From Nocardioides alkalitolerans DSM 16699 (GTDB lineage Bacteria > Actinomycetota > Actinomycetes > Propionibacteriales > Nocardioidaceae), in NCBI RefSeq assembly GCF_000426525.1, contig NZ_AUFN01000013.1:248001-312000 (forward strand): a stretch of 64,000 nucleotides of DNA, written 5' to 3'. The notes under the pieces were generated by a model. The model saw nothing but the letters and a program-made list of their open reading frames with translations, made no database searches and was not told the origin of the DNA. Position numbers and translations under genes: made by a program. Positions 44,463 to 53,483 of this stretch are shown here, piece after piece (position 1 is the stretch's first letter; each line of letters opens with the position of its first letter).

Positions 44463-44837
44463 TCACTTGGTCTTCTTCTTGCCGGCGACGGTGCGCTTCG
44501 GACCCTTGCGGGTGCGGGCGTTGGTCTTGGTGCGCTGGCCGCGGACCGGGAGGCCCATGCGGTGACGGCGACCCTGGTAGCTGCCGATCTCGATCTTGCG
44601 ACGGATGTCGGCCTGGACCTCACGGCGGAGGTCACCCTCGAACTTGTAGTTCGCTTCGATCTCGTCGCGGAGCTTCACCAGCTCCTCGTCCCCCAGCGTG
44701 TGCACGCGGGCGTTCGGGTCGACCCCGGTCGCCGCGAGGATCTGCTGGGAGCTGGTACGGCCGATGCCGTAGATGTAGGTGAGTGCGATCTCGACGCGCT
44801 TGTCACGCGGGAGGTCGACACCAACGAGGCGTGCCAT
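44463..44837 (-). CDS. rpsM: 30S ribosomal protein S13
   Basis: A 124-residue protein of the 30S head: [29 protein letters not shown], helix-two-turn-helix region, and the basic tail [23 protein letters not shown] that reaches the P-site tRNA. It follows rpmJ after about 180 bases without a visible gene. Confidence 0.98.
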   Translation of the reverse strand: MARLVGVDLPRDKRVEIALTYIYGIGRTSSQQILAATGVDPNARVHTLGDEELVKLRDEIEANYKFEGDLRREVQADIRRKIEIGSYQGRRHRMGLPVRGQRTKTNARTRKGPKRTVAGKKKTK

Positions 44838-45018
44838 GAATGGCGTTTCCCTTCGATGTGCACAGTGGTGTCGGTCGTGTCGCGTCCTGGGTGTGGTCCC
44901 GACGTCTCGTCGGCACCCCGGCTCCGGCCACTGCTCCGGAGGTGCATCCCCCGCACGAGGCAGGTTGAGCGATCACGGTGGTGAGGTGTTCAGTTGTGCG
45001 GAGCGGGTGAGCGTGAGC

Positions 45019-45132
45019 TCAGCCCTGGCGCTGCTTGTGACGCGGGTTCTCGCAGATCACCATGACGCGCGAGTGGCGACGGATCACCTTGCACTTGTCA
45101 CAGATCTTCTTGACGCTCGGCTTGACCTTCAC
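45019..45132 (-). CDS. rpmJ: 50S ribosomal protein L36
   Basis: A 37-residue protein, [20 protein letters not shown] and onward to NPRHKQRQG. It starts with GTG at 45130-45132, seven bases after AAAGGA. Cys11, Cys14 and Cys27 with a following His form the zinc-binding C+ type ribbon. It lies between infA and rpsM as expected. Confidence 0.97.
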   Translation of the reverse strand: MKVKPSVKKICDKCKVIRRHSRVMVICENPRHKQRQG

Positions 45133-45164
45133 GAGGAGGTCCTTTCAACGTGTCTCGGCTGATG

Positions 45165-45386
45165 TCACTTGTAGCGGTAGACGATGCGACCTCGGGTGAG
45201 GTCGTACGGCGAGAGCTCCACCACCACGCGGTCCTCGGGGAGGATCCGGATGTAGTGCTGCCGCATCTTGCCGCTGATGTGCGCGAGGACCTTGTGCCCG
45301 TTGCTCAGCTCCACGCGGAACATCGCGTTGGGGAGAGCCTCGATGACGGAGCCCTCGATCTCGATGACGCCTTCCTTCTTGGCCAT
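45165..45386 (-). CDS. infA: Translation initiation factor IF-1
   Basis: A 73-residue OB-fold protein: [57 protein letters not shown]. It blocks the ribosomal A site during initiation. It is the first gene of the leftward infA-rpmJ-rpsM-rpsK-rpsD-rpoA-rplQ unit. Confidence 0.98.
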   Translation of the reverse strand: MAKKEGVIEIEGSVIEALPNAMFRVELSNGHKVLAHISGKMRQHYIRILPEDRVVVELSPYDLTRGRIVYRYK

Positions 45387-45711
45387 GTCCTCACAATCCG
45401 TTGGCCGGGCGAACCCGGTTCATTGGTCATCTCGTCCACCGTTCGTGCACCGCGCGACCCCAGGGGATCGAGCGGCCGGCCCGGGAACCTCCTGCCCGAC
45501 CCGCGTCGTACGACGCCTGCCTGGCAGTGGACCTCGTGAAGTCGCTCGTGGGGACTCAATCCCCGGCGCAGCCGGACCACACCGAGGTGAGGTCCGGAGA
45601 AGACGCCCGGGCAGCCGCGAGGCACCACGAAACGGACCCACGTTGGGCCGACGCACTAGCCTACGGCCCCCGTCGGTCGATTCCTAATCCCGCGGGGCAC
45701 CGGGGCACGCC
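45387..45711 (-). other. 325-base leader region upstream of infA
   Basis: No gene is seen here. On the minus strand it contains a TAGGCT box (45658-45663) that could serve as the -10 of the operon promoter. Between this box and infA lies about 270 bases of leader with several short inverted repeats, for example GCGTCGTACGACGC near 45505. Whether a regulatory RNA is present cannot be judged by eye. Confidence 0.4.
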
Positions 45712-46755
45712 TCAGGACGCGAGCAGGCGCAGGGTCTCCTCGCGCGCGGGCGAGGTGCCGGGCTCGGTGCCGACGGACGCCCCCGCCACCGGGTGCACCA
45801 TCACCTCGTCGACGCCGTACGTCGCGGCCAGCCGCTCGATCTGCTCGCGGGCGGCGACGGGCTCGTCGACGACCCACTTCTCGAGCATCGCGTCGACGAA
45901 GGTCTGGTGGGCGGCCGCCAGCTCGACCTTCTCCGCCTCCTCGACCAGGTCCTGCGGCGCGAGCGGCTGACCGGTGCGCAGCGTCAGCATCATCAGCTGG
46001 TTGGGCCGGGCTTGGCGCAGCGCCTCCTCCCGGCTCTCCGCCACCACGGCGTTCACGGTGAGGAAGGTGCGGGGCTCCGCCAGCGCCACCGAGGGCTGGA
46101 AGGTGGAGCGGTAGAGCTCGAGCGCCCGCTCGGTGCCCTCGCCGCTGAAGTGGTGGGCGAAGACGTACGGCATGCCCTGCTGCGCGGCCAGCCGCGCCGA
46201 GTAGTCGGACGAGCCGAGCAGCCACGCCGTCGGCACGGTCCGCGCCTGGGGAGTCGCCCGCAGCGCGTGGTTGCGGCCGCCGACCTGCAGGGCCACACCG
46301 TCGGGGTCCATCATCGCCACGACGTTGCTCACGTACTCCGCGAAGCGCGCGACGGCGTCCTCGTCGTTGCCGGCCGGCCCACCGTGCCGCAGCGCGAAGC
46401 TCGTCACGGGGTCGGAGCCGGGGGCGCGACCGATGCCGAGGTCGATGCGGCCCGGGTAGGCGGCCTCGAGCAGCGCGAACTGCTCGGCGACCACGAGGGG
46501 CGCGTGGTTGGGCAGCATGATGCCGCCCGACCCGACGCGGATGCGCTCGGTCGCCGCCGCGAGCATCGCGATCAGCACCGGAGGGTTGGTGGCGGCCACG
46601 GCCGGCATGTTGTGGTGCTCGGCGACCCAGTAGCGCTCGTAGCCGAGCCGGTCGGCCACCTGGACGAGGGACCGGGAGGCGGCGACGGCGTCGGCGGAGG
46701 TCTGGTCGGTGCGCACGGGCACGAGGTCGAGGACGGAGAGGCGAGGAGTCATCAC
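45712..46755 (-). CDS. LLM-class flavin-dependent oxidoreductase
   Basis: A 347-residue bacterial luciferase-like protein. Family landmarks are [26 protein letters not shown] near residue 40, [39 protein letters not shown] and [20 protein letters not shown]. This is the LuxA-like group without a partner subunit that uses FMN or F420. Substrate unknown. The start may be either of two adjacent ATG codons. Confidence 0.88.
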   Translation of the reverse strand: MMTPRLSVLDLVPVRTDQTSADAVAASRSLVQVADRLGYERYWVAEHHNMPAVAATNPPVLIAMLAAATERIRVGSGGIMLPNHAPLVVAEQFALLEAAYPGRIDLGIGRAPGSDPVTSFALRHGGPAGNDEDAVARFAEYVSNVVAMMDPDGVALQVGGRNHALRATPQARTVPTAWLLGSSDYSARLAAQQGMPYVFAHHFSGEGTERALELYRSTFQPSVALAEPRTFLTVNAVVAESREEALRQARPNQLMMLTLRTGQPLAPQDLVEEAEKVELAAAHQTFVDAMLEKWVVDEPVAAREQIERLAATYGVDEVMVHPVAGASVGTEPGTSPAREETLRLLAS

Positions 46756-46865
46756 CAGGTGGCAACCGGCTCCGCGAGGCGACTATTCCCCCCGGTCCCC
46801 GTCCGCCACCGCCCCGCGGCCCACCTGCACCCCTAGAGGCGAGGGGGCCGTGCGCACGCATTGGG

Positions 46866-46871
46866 TAGAGT
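46866..46871 (+). promoter_or_regulatory. Candidate -10 box of the partner-switching operon
   Basis: TAGAGT stands eight bases before the GTG at 46880. The surrounding GGGTAG also resembles the -10 of stress sigma factors (GGGTAT type), but no matching GTTT -35 was found. Confidence 0.4.
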
Positions 46872-46879
46872 GCTTCCTC

Positions 46880-47188
46880 GTGACCGAGACCTCCTTCTCC
46901 GCGACCACCACTCCCGGGAGCCTGGCGCTCAGCGGCGAGATCGACGCAGCAGACCACCGGGCCCTGAACGACGTGATCGAGAAGGCCAGCGATTCCTTCA
47001 GCCAGGACCTCTCCATCGACCTGAGCGACGTGACCTTCCTGCCGAGCATCATCGTGGGCGTCCTCGCCCGCGCCACCGTCATGGCGGAGAAGAACGGCTC
47101 GCGGCTGCGCCTCCTCGCGGTCGAGGGCACCGTCCCGCAGCGGGTGCTGACGGTCTGCAAGATCGGCTTCGAGACCGTCGGCGCCTGA
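46880..47188 (+). CDS. STAS-domain protein (anti-sigma-factor antagonist-like)
   Basis: A 102-residue single STAS domain: SLALSGEIDAADHRALNDVIE, SIDLSDVTFLPSIIVGVLARA, then RLRLLAVEGTVPQRVL. In SpoIIAA/RsbV the regulatory loop reads DSSG, with the second Ser phosphorylated by the kinase partner. Here the loop reads PSII (residues 55-58), keeping only the first Ser, so phosphorylation at the usual place seems impossible. The ATPase gene follows after six bases. First gene of a four-gene operon. Confidence 0.85.
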   Translation: MTETSFSATTTPGSLALSGEIDAADHRALNDVIEKASDSFSQDLSIDLSDVTFLPSIIVGVLARATVMAEKNGSRLRLLAVEGTVPQRVLTVCKIGFETVGA

Positions 47189-47194
47189 GCCCTC

Positions 47195-47614
47195 GTGGTC
47201 TCCCTCGACTCCCCCTCCGGACCGGCACCCTCCTCCTGGCAGGTGCTGGCGGTCCCGCACGCCGACCAGGCGGCCCGGAGCGCCTGCCGCTCCATCCGTG
47301 ACGACCTGACGCGCCACCAGCTGGCGGGCCGGGTGCTCAACGACGCCGTCATCGTGGCCGGGGAGCTCGTGATCAACGCGGTCGAGCACGGCCGGCCCGA
47401 CGACACCGGCACCATCGAGGTGGCGTGGACCGTGGCCGAGGGCCATCTCGTCCTGCGGGTCGCCGACGCCGGCGAGGGTCCGACCATCGCCCAGGGCGAC
47501 GTCTCCGACGACGGGATGCGCGGTCGCGGGCTCGCCATGGTCGCCGCCATCTGCGACGACTGGTCGGTGAGCCGGAACGGGCGCACGACCTTCACCGCGA
47601 GGATCCCGCTGTGA
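47195..47614 (+). CDS. RsbW-like ATPase (anti-sigma/switch kinase)
   Basis: A 139-residue GHKL ATPase domain. The N box is ELVINAVEHG, the G1 box VADAGEGP and the G2 region MRGRGLAMVAAICDDW, all intact, so ATP binding is expected. Proteins of this type either sequester a sigma factor or phosphorylate a STAS partner. It overlaps the phosphatase gene by GTGA. No sigma factor gene lies nearby, so the final target is unknown. Confidence 0.88.
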   Translation: MVSLDSPSGPAPSSWQVLAVPHADQAARSACRSIRDDLTRHQLAGRVLNDAVIVAGELVINAVEHGRPDDTGTIEVAWTVAEGHLVLRVADAGEGPTIAQGDVSDDGMRGRGLAMVAAICDDWSVSRNGRTTFTARIPL

Positions 47615-48990
47615 CGGAGGAGCTGCGTCGCACGGCCTCCCCCTCCGCCCTCCTCGGGACCGCCGGGCCGTTCGGCGAGGGCGCCCCCGCCGGCAGCGCC
47701 GAGGAGATCGAGCGGCTGCACCAGCGCGGGCGCTTCCTCGACGACCTGGCCGGCGTGGTCTCGACCGTGCACCACCCGGCCCGTGCCGTCGAGATGATGA
47801 CCGCCCTGCTCGCGGAGCACGTCGTCGAGTTCGCCCAGGTGGTCCTCCACACCCACCAGGGATGGGTGGCGGCCGGCCAGGCGGCCGGACACCGGCCCGT
47901 CGACTCCGGCGGTTACCGGGTCGGCCGCCTCCAGGCCCAGGTGCTCACGGAGCTGCTGAGCCGCCAGCGGCCGGAGCACTGGCTGCTGCCGCCGGACACC
48001 CCCGAGCGCGCCACCATGCTGGCCAGCCTCTTCGGCACGTCCGAGCTCGTGGGCCAGCTCGACGCGCTCGACGCCGTCGGGATCCTCTCGCTGCCCCTCC
48101 TCGCCCGCGGCCGAGCCATCGGGCTGGTGACGCTGGCCCGTGGCGAGCGTCGCGACCTCAGCGCCGACGACGTCGCCTTCCTGGAGGACGCGGCGCGCCG
48201 CATGGCCGTCGCCCTGGATGCCTGCGTCGTGGTGAGCGACAACCGGTTCGTGGCCGCCACCCTGCGCAGCTCCCTCGTGCCGCCGCCCGTACCGACCAGC
48301 TCGGGGCTCGACGTGGCGTCGTACAGCAGGGTCGCGCAGGAGGAGGTCGCCGTGGGCGGCGACTTCATCGACGTGCACGGTCCCGACGGCGACAAGACCA
48401 TCCTCCTCGGCGACGCCGTCGGCAAGGGCGTCGTGGCGGCCATCGCGGCCAAGCGGATCCGCGCCGCGGTGCGCACGGCCTCGCTGGTCGACCGCGACCC
48501 TGCCTGGGTGCTCGGCCTCACCAACAAGGTGCTGGTCGCCGAGGCGGAGTCCGCTATCGAGAGCTTCGCGACCGGGGTCTGCGCCCGCGCCCGTACCGGG
48601 GCCGACGGGGTCGTCGCCCTGGAGATCACCAACGCCGGGCACCCGCCGCCGATCATCCTGCGCCGCGACGGCCGACTCGAGTACGTCGAGTCGCACGGGC
48701 CCGCCCTCGGTGTCTTCGACGACGCGTCCTACACGTCGACCCACCACCGCCTGGCCCCCGGTGACACCCTCGTCTGCTACACCGACGGCGTCACGGAGGC
48801 CCGCGGGCGCGCCGACATGTTCGGCGAGGACGGCATCGCAGCCGCGCTCGCCGGCCTCGGCGGCGCACCCAGCAGCGCCATCGTCGAGCGCCTCGCGATG
48901 AGCGTGTCGGCGTTCGTCGGCGACGCCGCCCACGACCGCGACGACACGGCGATCGTCGCGGTGCAGCCGCTGGCCACCGGCCTCGCGTGA
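47611..48990 (+). CDS. GAF-PP2C (SpoIIE/RsbU-type) phosphatase
   Basis: A 459-residue protein with an N-terminal helix, a GAF-like sensor (about residues 45-205, ending GILSLPLLARGRAIGLVTLARGERRDLSADDVAFLEDAA) and a C-terminal PP2C phosphatase. The metal-binding motifs are GGDFIDVHGPDGDK, GDAVGKGVVAA, TDGVTEARG and DDTAIVAV. It should dephosphorylate a STAS-type partner in response to a signal at the GAF domain. Start (GTG at 47611) and stop both overlap neighbouring genes by four bases. Confidence 0.9.
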   Translation: MTEELRRTASPSALLGTAGPFGEGAPAGSAEEIERLHQRGRFLDDLAGVVSTVHHPARAVEMMTALLAEHVVEFAQVVLHTHQGWVAAGQAAGHRPVDSGGYRVGRLQAQVLTELLSRQRPEHWLLPPDTPERATMLASLFGTSELVGQLDALDAVGILSLPLLARGRAIGLVTLARGERRDLSADDVAFLEDAARRMAVALDACVVVSDNRFVAATLRSSLVPPPVPTSSGLDVASYSRVAQEEVAVGGDFIDVHGPDGDKTILLGDAVGKGVVAAIAAKRIRAAVRTASLVDRDPAWVLGLTNKVLVAEAESAIESFATGVCARARTGADGVVALEITNAGHPPPIILRRDGRLEYVESHGPALGVFDDASYTSTHHRLAPGDTLVCYTDGVTEARGRADMFGEDGIAAALAGLGGAPSSAIVERLAMSVSAFVGDAAHDRDDTAIVAVQPLATGLA

Positions 48991-49982
48991 CCGCAGATCC
49001 GGCCGAGCGCTACTGGGCCGCCGTCAGTCGCAACGACACCCACGAGGCGCGGTCGGTGGCGACCTCCCTGCTGCGCGAGGGCGTGCCGATGCCCACCGTG
49101 CTCGAGGGGCTCGTCGGTGCCGCGCAGCGGCGGATCGGCGAGCTGTGGGCAAGCAACGACTGGTCCGTCGCCCGGGAGCACGCCGCCACCGCCGTGAGCG
49201 AGCAGGTCGTGCGCAGCCTCCGGGAGGAGCAGGCCCGCCTCGCTGCGGCGGACCGCTCGGTGGGGGCGGACCGCCCGCTCCTCGTCGTGTGCGCGGAACG
49301 CGAGTGGCACGCCCTGCCCGCGATGATGCTTTCGGCCACCCTCGAGCACGCCGGTCACACCGTGCAGTACCTCGGCGCCGACGTCTCGACCACGGCCCTC
49401 CAGGGCGCGCTCCTCGAGGCGGCCCCCCGGGCGGCCCTGGTCAGCGCGTCCCTCTCGTCGTCGCTCGTGTACGTGCGGCGCCACGTCGAGGCCGCCACGT
49501 CGGTCGCGGTGCCCGTGGTCGTCGGCGGCTCGGCCTTCGACCGCGACGGCGTGCGTGCCCTCCGGCTCGGGGCCACCGCGTTCGCGGCGTCGGCTGCGGA
49601 CCTCGAGTCGACCCTGGCGGCGCTGCCGACGTACGTCGAGCCCGTCGGGCCGCTGCGCGACGACGCCGCGCTCGAGGCGTACGCGATCATGGCCGAGCTG
49701 CCGTCGTTCAGCGCCGACGCGGTCGCCCGGGTCCGGTCGGACGCCGCGGCCGACGCGGTGGCCGTCGAGGCGATCGCCGACCAGGTGCCCCACGTCTTCG
49801 GCTCCGTCGCGGGCGCGCTCCTGACCGGCGACTCGACCATCGTCGCCGAGATCACCGAGTGGCTCGACGGCGTGGGCCGCGCCCGGGCCGCCGACACCAC
49901 GACCACGCAGGCCGTGTGGTCGGCCGTCGAGCGCCAGCTCGGGGAGTTCCCCCACGCGCTCGACCTCGTGCGCAGCCGCTGA
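48987..49982 (+). CDS. Cobalamin-binding, CarH-like sensor protein without HTH
   Basis: A 331-residue protein. Residues 1-90 look like the helical cap of B12-binding domains and carry W54-x9-E64-H65, the W-x9-EH signature of CarH-type adenosylcobalamin photoreceptors. Residues 95-215 form the B12-binding Rossmann part, with the lower-ligand position in EREWHALPA (His108) and SASLSSSLVYVRR and VVVGGSAF later. The usual DxHxxG is altered: Glu precedes and Pro replaces Gly. CarH's His after the Trp is Ala here. No MerR-type HTH is present. The last 110 residues are helical and of unknown type. Coupled by GTGA to the phosphatase gene, so it probably feeds that switch. Confidence 0.8.
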   Translation: MTADPAERYWAAVSRNDTHEARSVATSLLREGVPMPTVLEGLVGAAQRRIGELWASNDWSVAREHAATAVSEQVVRSLREEQARLAAADRSVGADRPLLVVCAEREWHALPAMMLSATLEHAGHTVQYLGADVSTTALQGALLEAAPRAALVSASLSSSLVYVRRHVEAATSVAVPVVVGGSAFDRDGVRALRLGATAFAASAADLESTLAALPTYVEPVGPLRDDAALEAYAIMAELPSFSADAVARVRSDAAADAVAVEAIADQVPHVFGSVAGALLTGDSTIVAEITEWLDGVGRARAADTTTTQAVWSAVERQLGEFPHALDLVRSR

Positions 49983-52316
49983 TCACGTACGGCGGAAGCT
50001 CCGGAGGCTGACCACCGCTCGGGCCCGCCGGTGCCAGGGCACCCCCGTGCGCAGGGAGCGCCGCTCGTGCGCCACCGCGGTCCAGTACGCCGCGGCGTCC
50101 GGGGCCTCGGGCTCGTGGGGCCCGAAGACGTGGCTGTCGGCCGTCCTGGCCAGCTCCGGGGCCGCCGCGACGGGCACCGCCGACGACTGCTCACGCCGGG
50201 TCACCCCCGCACCGACCGGCACCGGGCTGCCGAGGTCGCGCGCCGCGTCGACCAGCTCGCGCCAGGCGCCGACGAACCGGGCGGAGACCCGGTCGGCCCG
50301 GAGCCGACGACGGCGCCGCAGGGCCTTCAGCCCGGCGATCGTGCCCACGACGAGGGCGAGGAGCAGCAGCGGCGTGCCCACGGCCACCAGGAGCCAGAGC
50401 AGCCACGTGGGCACCGACGTACCCGCCTCGTCGGGCTCGCCCTGCCGGGCGTCGAGCTCGGCGTCGGTCTGCTCGCCCAGCGTGGACGGGGGCGGGATGG
50501 GCGCGGGCGGCGGCACCGTCGTGCCCGACATCTCCTGCTCGTTGAGCGGCGGGCGCTCGGCCGGGCGGTCGAAGTCCATGAACTCCTCGGTGGCGAGCGT
50601 GTGCCACGACCCGTCGTCGAGCTGCAGCTCGACCCAGGCCTCGACGTGCTCGCCCCGCACCACCCCGTCCTCCGGCACGACGGCGCCCATCACGACCCGG
50701 GCGGGCACCCCGATCGCGTTGGCCAGGAGGGCCATCGTCGCGGCGTACTGCTCGTCGTTGCCGGCCATGATGACGTCGTTGACGAAGCCGTCGGCCAGGC
50801 GCGCGCGGTGGTGGCCGGCGGTGTAGATCTTCTCGGCCTCCAGCACCCCGTCGGTGTACTTGCCCTGGGCCTTCAGCGTCTCCGCGGCAGCGAGCACGCG
50901 CGCCACGGGCTGGGCCTCCCCCGCCGTCCACTGCACGGCCTGGGTCGCGAGGAACGCCGCGCCCGAGACCAGCTCGGGGTCCGGGCGGCCGGGCAGGTCG
51001 TCGGGTCCGACGGGCTCGTCGATCGGCAGCACCGCCTCCAGGGAGTAGCGGTCACCGGGCTGGAGACCGGTCGGCACCACGCCGGTCGAGGTCGCGAGGT
51101 TGTAGCGGAAGGAGTCGGCCGTGGTGCGACCGCGCTCCCCGTCGAACTCGAGGCCCTGCAGGGCCCCCAGCGTCGGGAGCCACACCCCGTCGTACCCCTC
51201 GCCGAGCTCGACCTCGACGTCGACCCGCTCGCCGTCGACCGGGTTGTCGATCGTGCTCGAGACGCGCTGGAAGGAGGCGCGGGCCAGGCCGGCGGGGCTG
51301 CCGACCGCCTCGTTCGCGGCGCCCCAGACCACCCCGTCGTACGAGTCGAGGGCCGCGAAGCGGACCCGGCTGCCCGCCGGGGCGCCGTCGAGGGTCATCA
51401 GCGTCTCGTCGTAGCGGTTGACCGCGTCGGGCTCCGGCATCTCGACGTAGCGGCGGAACGAGGCGAGCGGGGAGGGGTACTGCCCGACGTCGAACGGCGG
51501 CACGACGTGGTCGCGCAGCACGAAGCGGTCGGTGTCCCCGACGGCCCACGAGCTGACCGGGACGGCCAGCAGACCGGCCGCCAGGACGAGCACGACACCA
51601 CCGGCCAGCCGGCGGCTGCGGCCGACCTGGCCCACGGGCCGGGCGGTCGCCCGCCGGGCCCGGAGCCCGGCCGCGCCCAGCGCGACGGCGGCGAAGACCG
51701 CACCCTGCAGCAGCAGCGACGCCGGCTCGCCGACCCCGAGGAGCAGGACCACGGCCAGCACGGCCAGGGGCGCGACGAGCAGGAGCAGCGCCTGGACGGC
51801 GGCGGGCGGGCGCCGTACCCCCGTGGCGAGCACCCCCAGGAGGGCACCCACGGCGCCGAGGAGGAACGGCAGCACGAGCAGCGGACCGCTGCCGTCGACC
51901 GGCGGCAGGGTGGTGAGGAGGTCCTTCCAGCCGCCCGTCACCTGGTCGCCCAGCAGGCTCAGGGTGTCGGGCACGGGCAGGTACGCCGACCCGCCGGCCG
52001 AGCGCAGGCACAGCGGACCGGCGAGCACCACGACCGCGACGGCGACCAGCAGCACCGGGACGGCTCCCGGCCACCGGCGCCGACGGGCGAGGAGAGCGGC
52101 GCCAGCGCCGAGGAGGGCCCCGACGACGCCGACCGCGAGGAACTCCAGGCCCGTGAAGGTGCGGCTCAGGCCGCTGAGGGCGACGACGACGAGCACGACG
52201 ACGAGCGCCGCGTCGGTCCAGTCCGCGGCGGCGAGCGGCCGGCCCGGGGACCGGCCCGACGACCGACCCGACGACCGGCCCGGGGCGCGGCGCGCGGGGC
52301 GCGGGGCGCGGGCCAC
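49983..52316 (-). CDS. TgpA-like membrane protein with degenerate transglutaminase domain
   Basis: A 777-residue protein: an N-terminal set of about seven membrane segments (residues 35-245), an external region, a transglutaminase-like domain (about 465-590), then one more membrane segment (about 640-665) and a cytoplasmic tail. The conserved stretch reads GNDEQYAATMALLANAIGVPARVV, where active members have Cys at the third position; here it is Asp521. The catalytic His of the HAW motif is Glu559 (HVEAWVEL). The domain therefore looks non-catalytic. Its GTG directly abuts the DUF58 stop. The stop codon touches that of the convergent B12 gene (TGATCA). Confidence 0.85.
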   Translation of the reverse strand: MARAPRPARRAPGRSSGRSSGRSPGRPLAAADWTDAALVVVLVVVALSGLSRTFTGLEFLAVGVVGALLGAGAALLARRRRWPGAVPVLLVAVAVVVLAGPLCLRSAGGSAYLPVPDTLSLLGDQVTGGWKDLLTTLPPVDGSGPLLVLPFLLGAVGALLGVLATGVRRPPAAVQALLLLVAPLAVLAVVLLLGVGEPASLLLQGAVFAAVALGAAGLRARRATARPVGQVGRSRRLAGGVVLVLAAGLLAVPVSSWAVGDTDRFVLRDHVVPPFDVGQYPSPLASFRRYVEMPEPDAVNRYDETLMTLDGAPAGSRVRFAALDSYDGVVWGAANEAVGSPAGLARASFQRVSSTIDNPVDGERVDVEVELGEGYDGVWLPTLGALQGLEFDGERGRTTADSFRYNLATSTGVVPTGLQPGDRYSLEAVLPIDEPVGPDDLPGRPDPELVSGAAFLATQAVQWTAGEAQPVARVLAAAETLKAQGKYTDGVLEAEKIYTAGHHRARLADGFVNDVIMAGNDEQYAATMALLANAIGVPARVVMGAVVPEDGVVRGEHVEAWVELQLDDGSWHTLATEEFMDFDRPAERPPLNEQEMSGTTVPPPAPIPPPSTLGEQTDAELDARQGEPDEAGTSVPTWLLWLLVAVGTPLLLLALVVGTIAGLKALRRRRRLRADRVSARFVGAWRELVDAARDLGSPVPVGAGVTRREQSSAVPVAAAPELARTADSHVFGPHEPEAPDAAAYWTAVAHERRSLRTGVPWHRRARAVVSLRSFRRT

Positions 52317-53480
52317 TCAGCCCACCCCCCAGCGCAGCAGCGGGGCGAGGTCGTCGCGGGTCGCGAGCTGGAGGACCGGCAGGTCGCCCGCCTCCCGCAC
52401 GCGGCTCGGGGCCTCGCTGTCGACGAGCAGCGCGAAGCGGCGGACCTCGGGGCCGTACGACGACGCCGCCCGCGAGAAGGTGTCGAAGCCCGTGCCGGTG
52501 CCGCCGAGGAGGAAGAGCAGGCTCGTGTCGGCGGCGGTGCGGGCCGCTCGCTGCGCCGCCGGGACGAGGCCGAGCCCCTCCTGGCCGGCGCGGCAGACGG
52601 TGTCGAGGACCCGGTTGCCGTCGGCGCCGGAGACGACCTGGCGCCCGCAGACGAAGGTGGTCTCGAAGTCGTCGAGCGTCGCCCGGACGGCGATCGAGGC
52701 GGCGACGGCCATGGCGGTCTCGAAGTCGTCGTCGCTCGCCCAGGAGCGGGGGTCGTCGTCGACCACCAGGGTGGCGTGCGAGCGCCGGGTGTCGTTGTAC
52801 TGCCGCACCAGCAGCTGGGACGCCTTCGCCGACGACCGCCAGTGCACGTGGCGGAGGTCGTCACCGGGGGCGTACTCGCGCAGGGCGTGGAACGCCAGGT
52901 CGCTCGACGACACCGCGTCGGTCACGACGCCCTCGAGGTCGCGCAGCAGGCCGGCGCCGAGCGACTCCAGCGGCACCATGACCGGCCGGACGAGCACCTC
53001 GCGGACCTCGGTCCACGTGAGGTCGCGGGAGTACACGCCCAGCGGGTCGCCGCGTCGGGTGGTCGCCGGACCCAGCGGGATGACGCCGCGCCGCTCGGTG
53101 CGCAGGGTGAAGTCCTCCACGTGGGCGGCACCGGCCCGCAGCGACGGGAGACCGTAGCGGTGCACCGTCTCGCCCACCGGCAGCTCGAGCAGCGCCGGGA
53201 GCATCCGCCGGGAGGCGGTGTTCGTAATGACGACGCCTACGGCCACCGAGGCACCGGCCACCACGCGGCGCGGCTCCGCGGTCAGGGCGACGTCGACCTT
53301 GGTCCGGCCCAGCACGAATGGGAGCGCGAGCAGGAGGAGCAGGGCGCACGCGGCCGCGAGGACGGCGGTCTCCCGCCAGCTGCTGGCCGCCGTCGCCACC
53401 CCCGCCAGCAGGGCGAGGAACAGCACGGCCCAGCCCAGCGGGTTGACGACGTCGAGGACGACCCGGCCGGCACGGCGCAC
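52317..53480 (-). CDS. DUF58 protein
   Basis: A 387-residue protein with two N-terminal membrane segments (about residues 14-33 and 36-57), a beta-rich middle, and the DUF58 core FHALREYAPGDDLRHVHWRSSAKASQLLVRQYNDTRRSHATLVVDDD, followed by a vWA-like end. DUF58 proteins nearly always accompany MoxR ATPases. It sits three bases after the MoxR gene and directly before the transglutaminase-like gene. Confidence 0.9.
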   Translation of the reverse strand: MRRAGRVVLDVVNPLGWAVLFLALLAGVATAASSWRETAVLAAACALLLLLALPFVLGRTKVDVALTAEPRRVVAGASVAVGVVITNTASRRMLPALLELPVGETVHRYGLPSLRAGAAHVEDFTLRTERRGVIPLGPATTRRGDPLGVYSRDLTWTEVREVLVRPVMVPLESLGAGLLRDLEGVVTDAVSSSDLAFHALREYAPGDDLRHVHWRSSAKASQLLVRQYNDTRRSHATLVVDDDPRSWASDDDFETAMAVAASIAVRATLDDFETTFVCGRQVVSGADGNRVLDTVCRAGQEGLGLVPAAQRAARTAADTSLLFLLGGTGTGFDTFSRAASSYGPEVRRFALLVDSEAPSRVREAGDLPVLQLATRDDLAPLLRWGVG

Positions 53481-53483
53481 GGC

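Noticed and set aside
49980..49985. TGATCA at the junction of the B12 and TgpA-like genes as a regulatory palindrome.
   Set aside because: It is simply the two convergent stop codons back to back.
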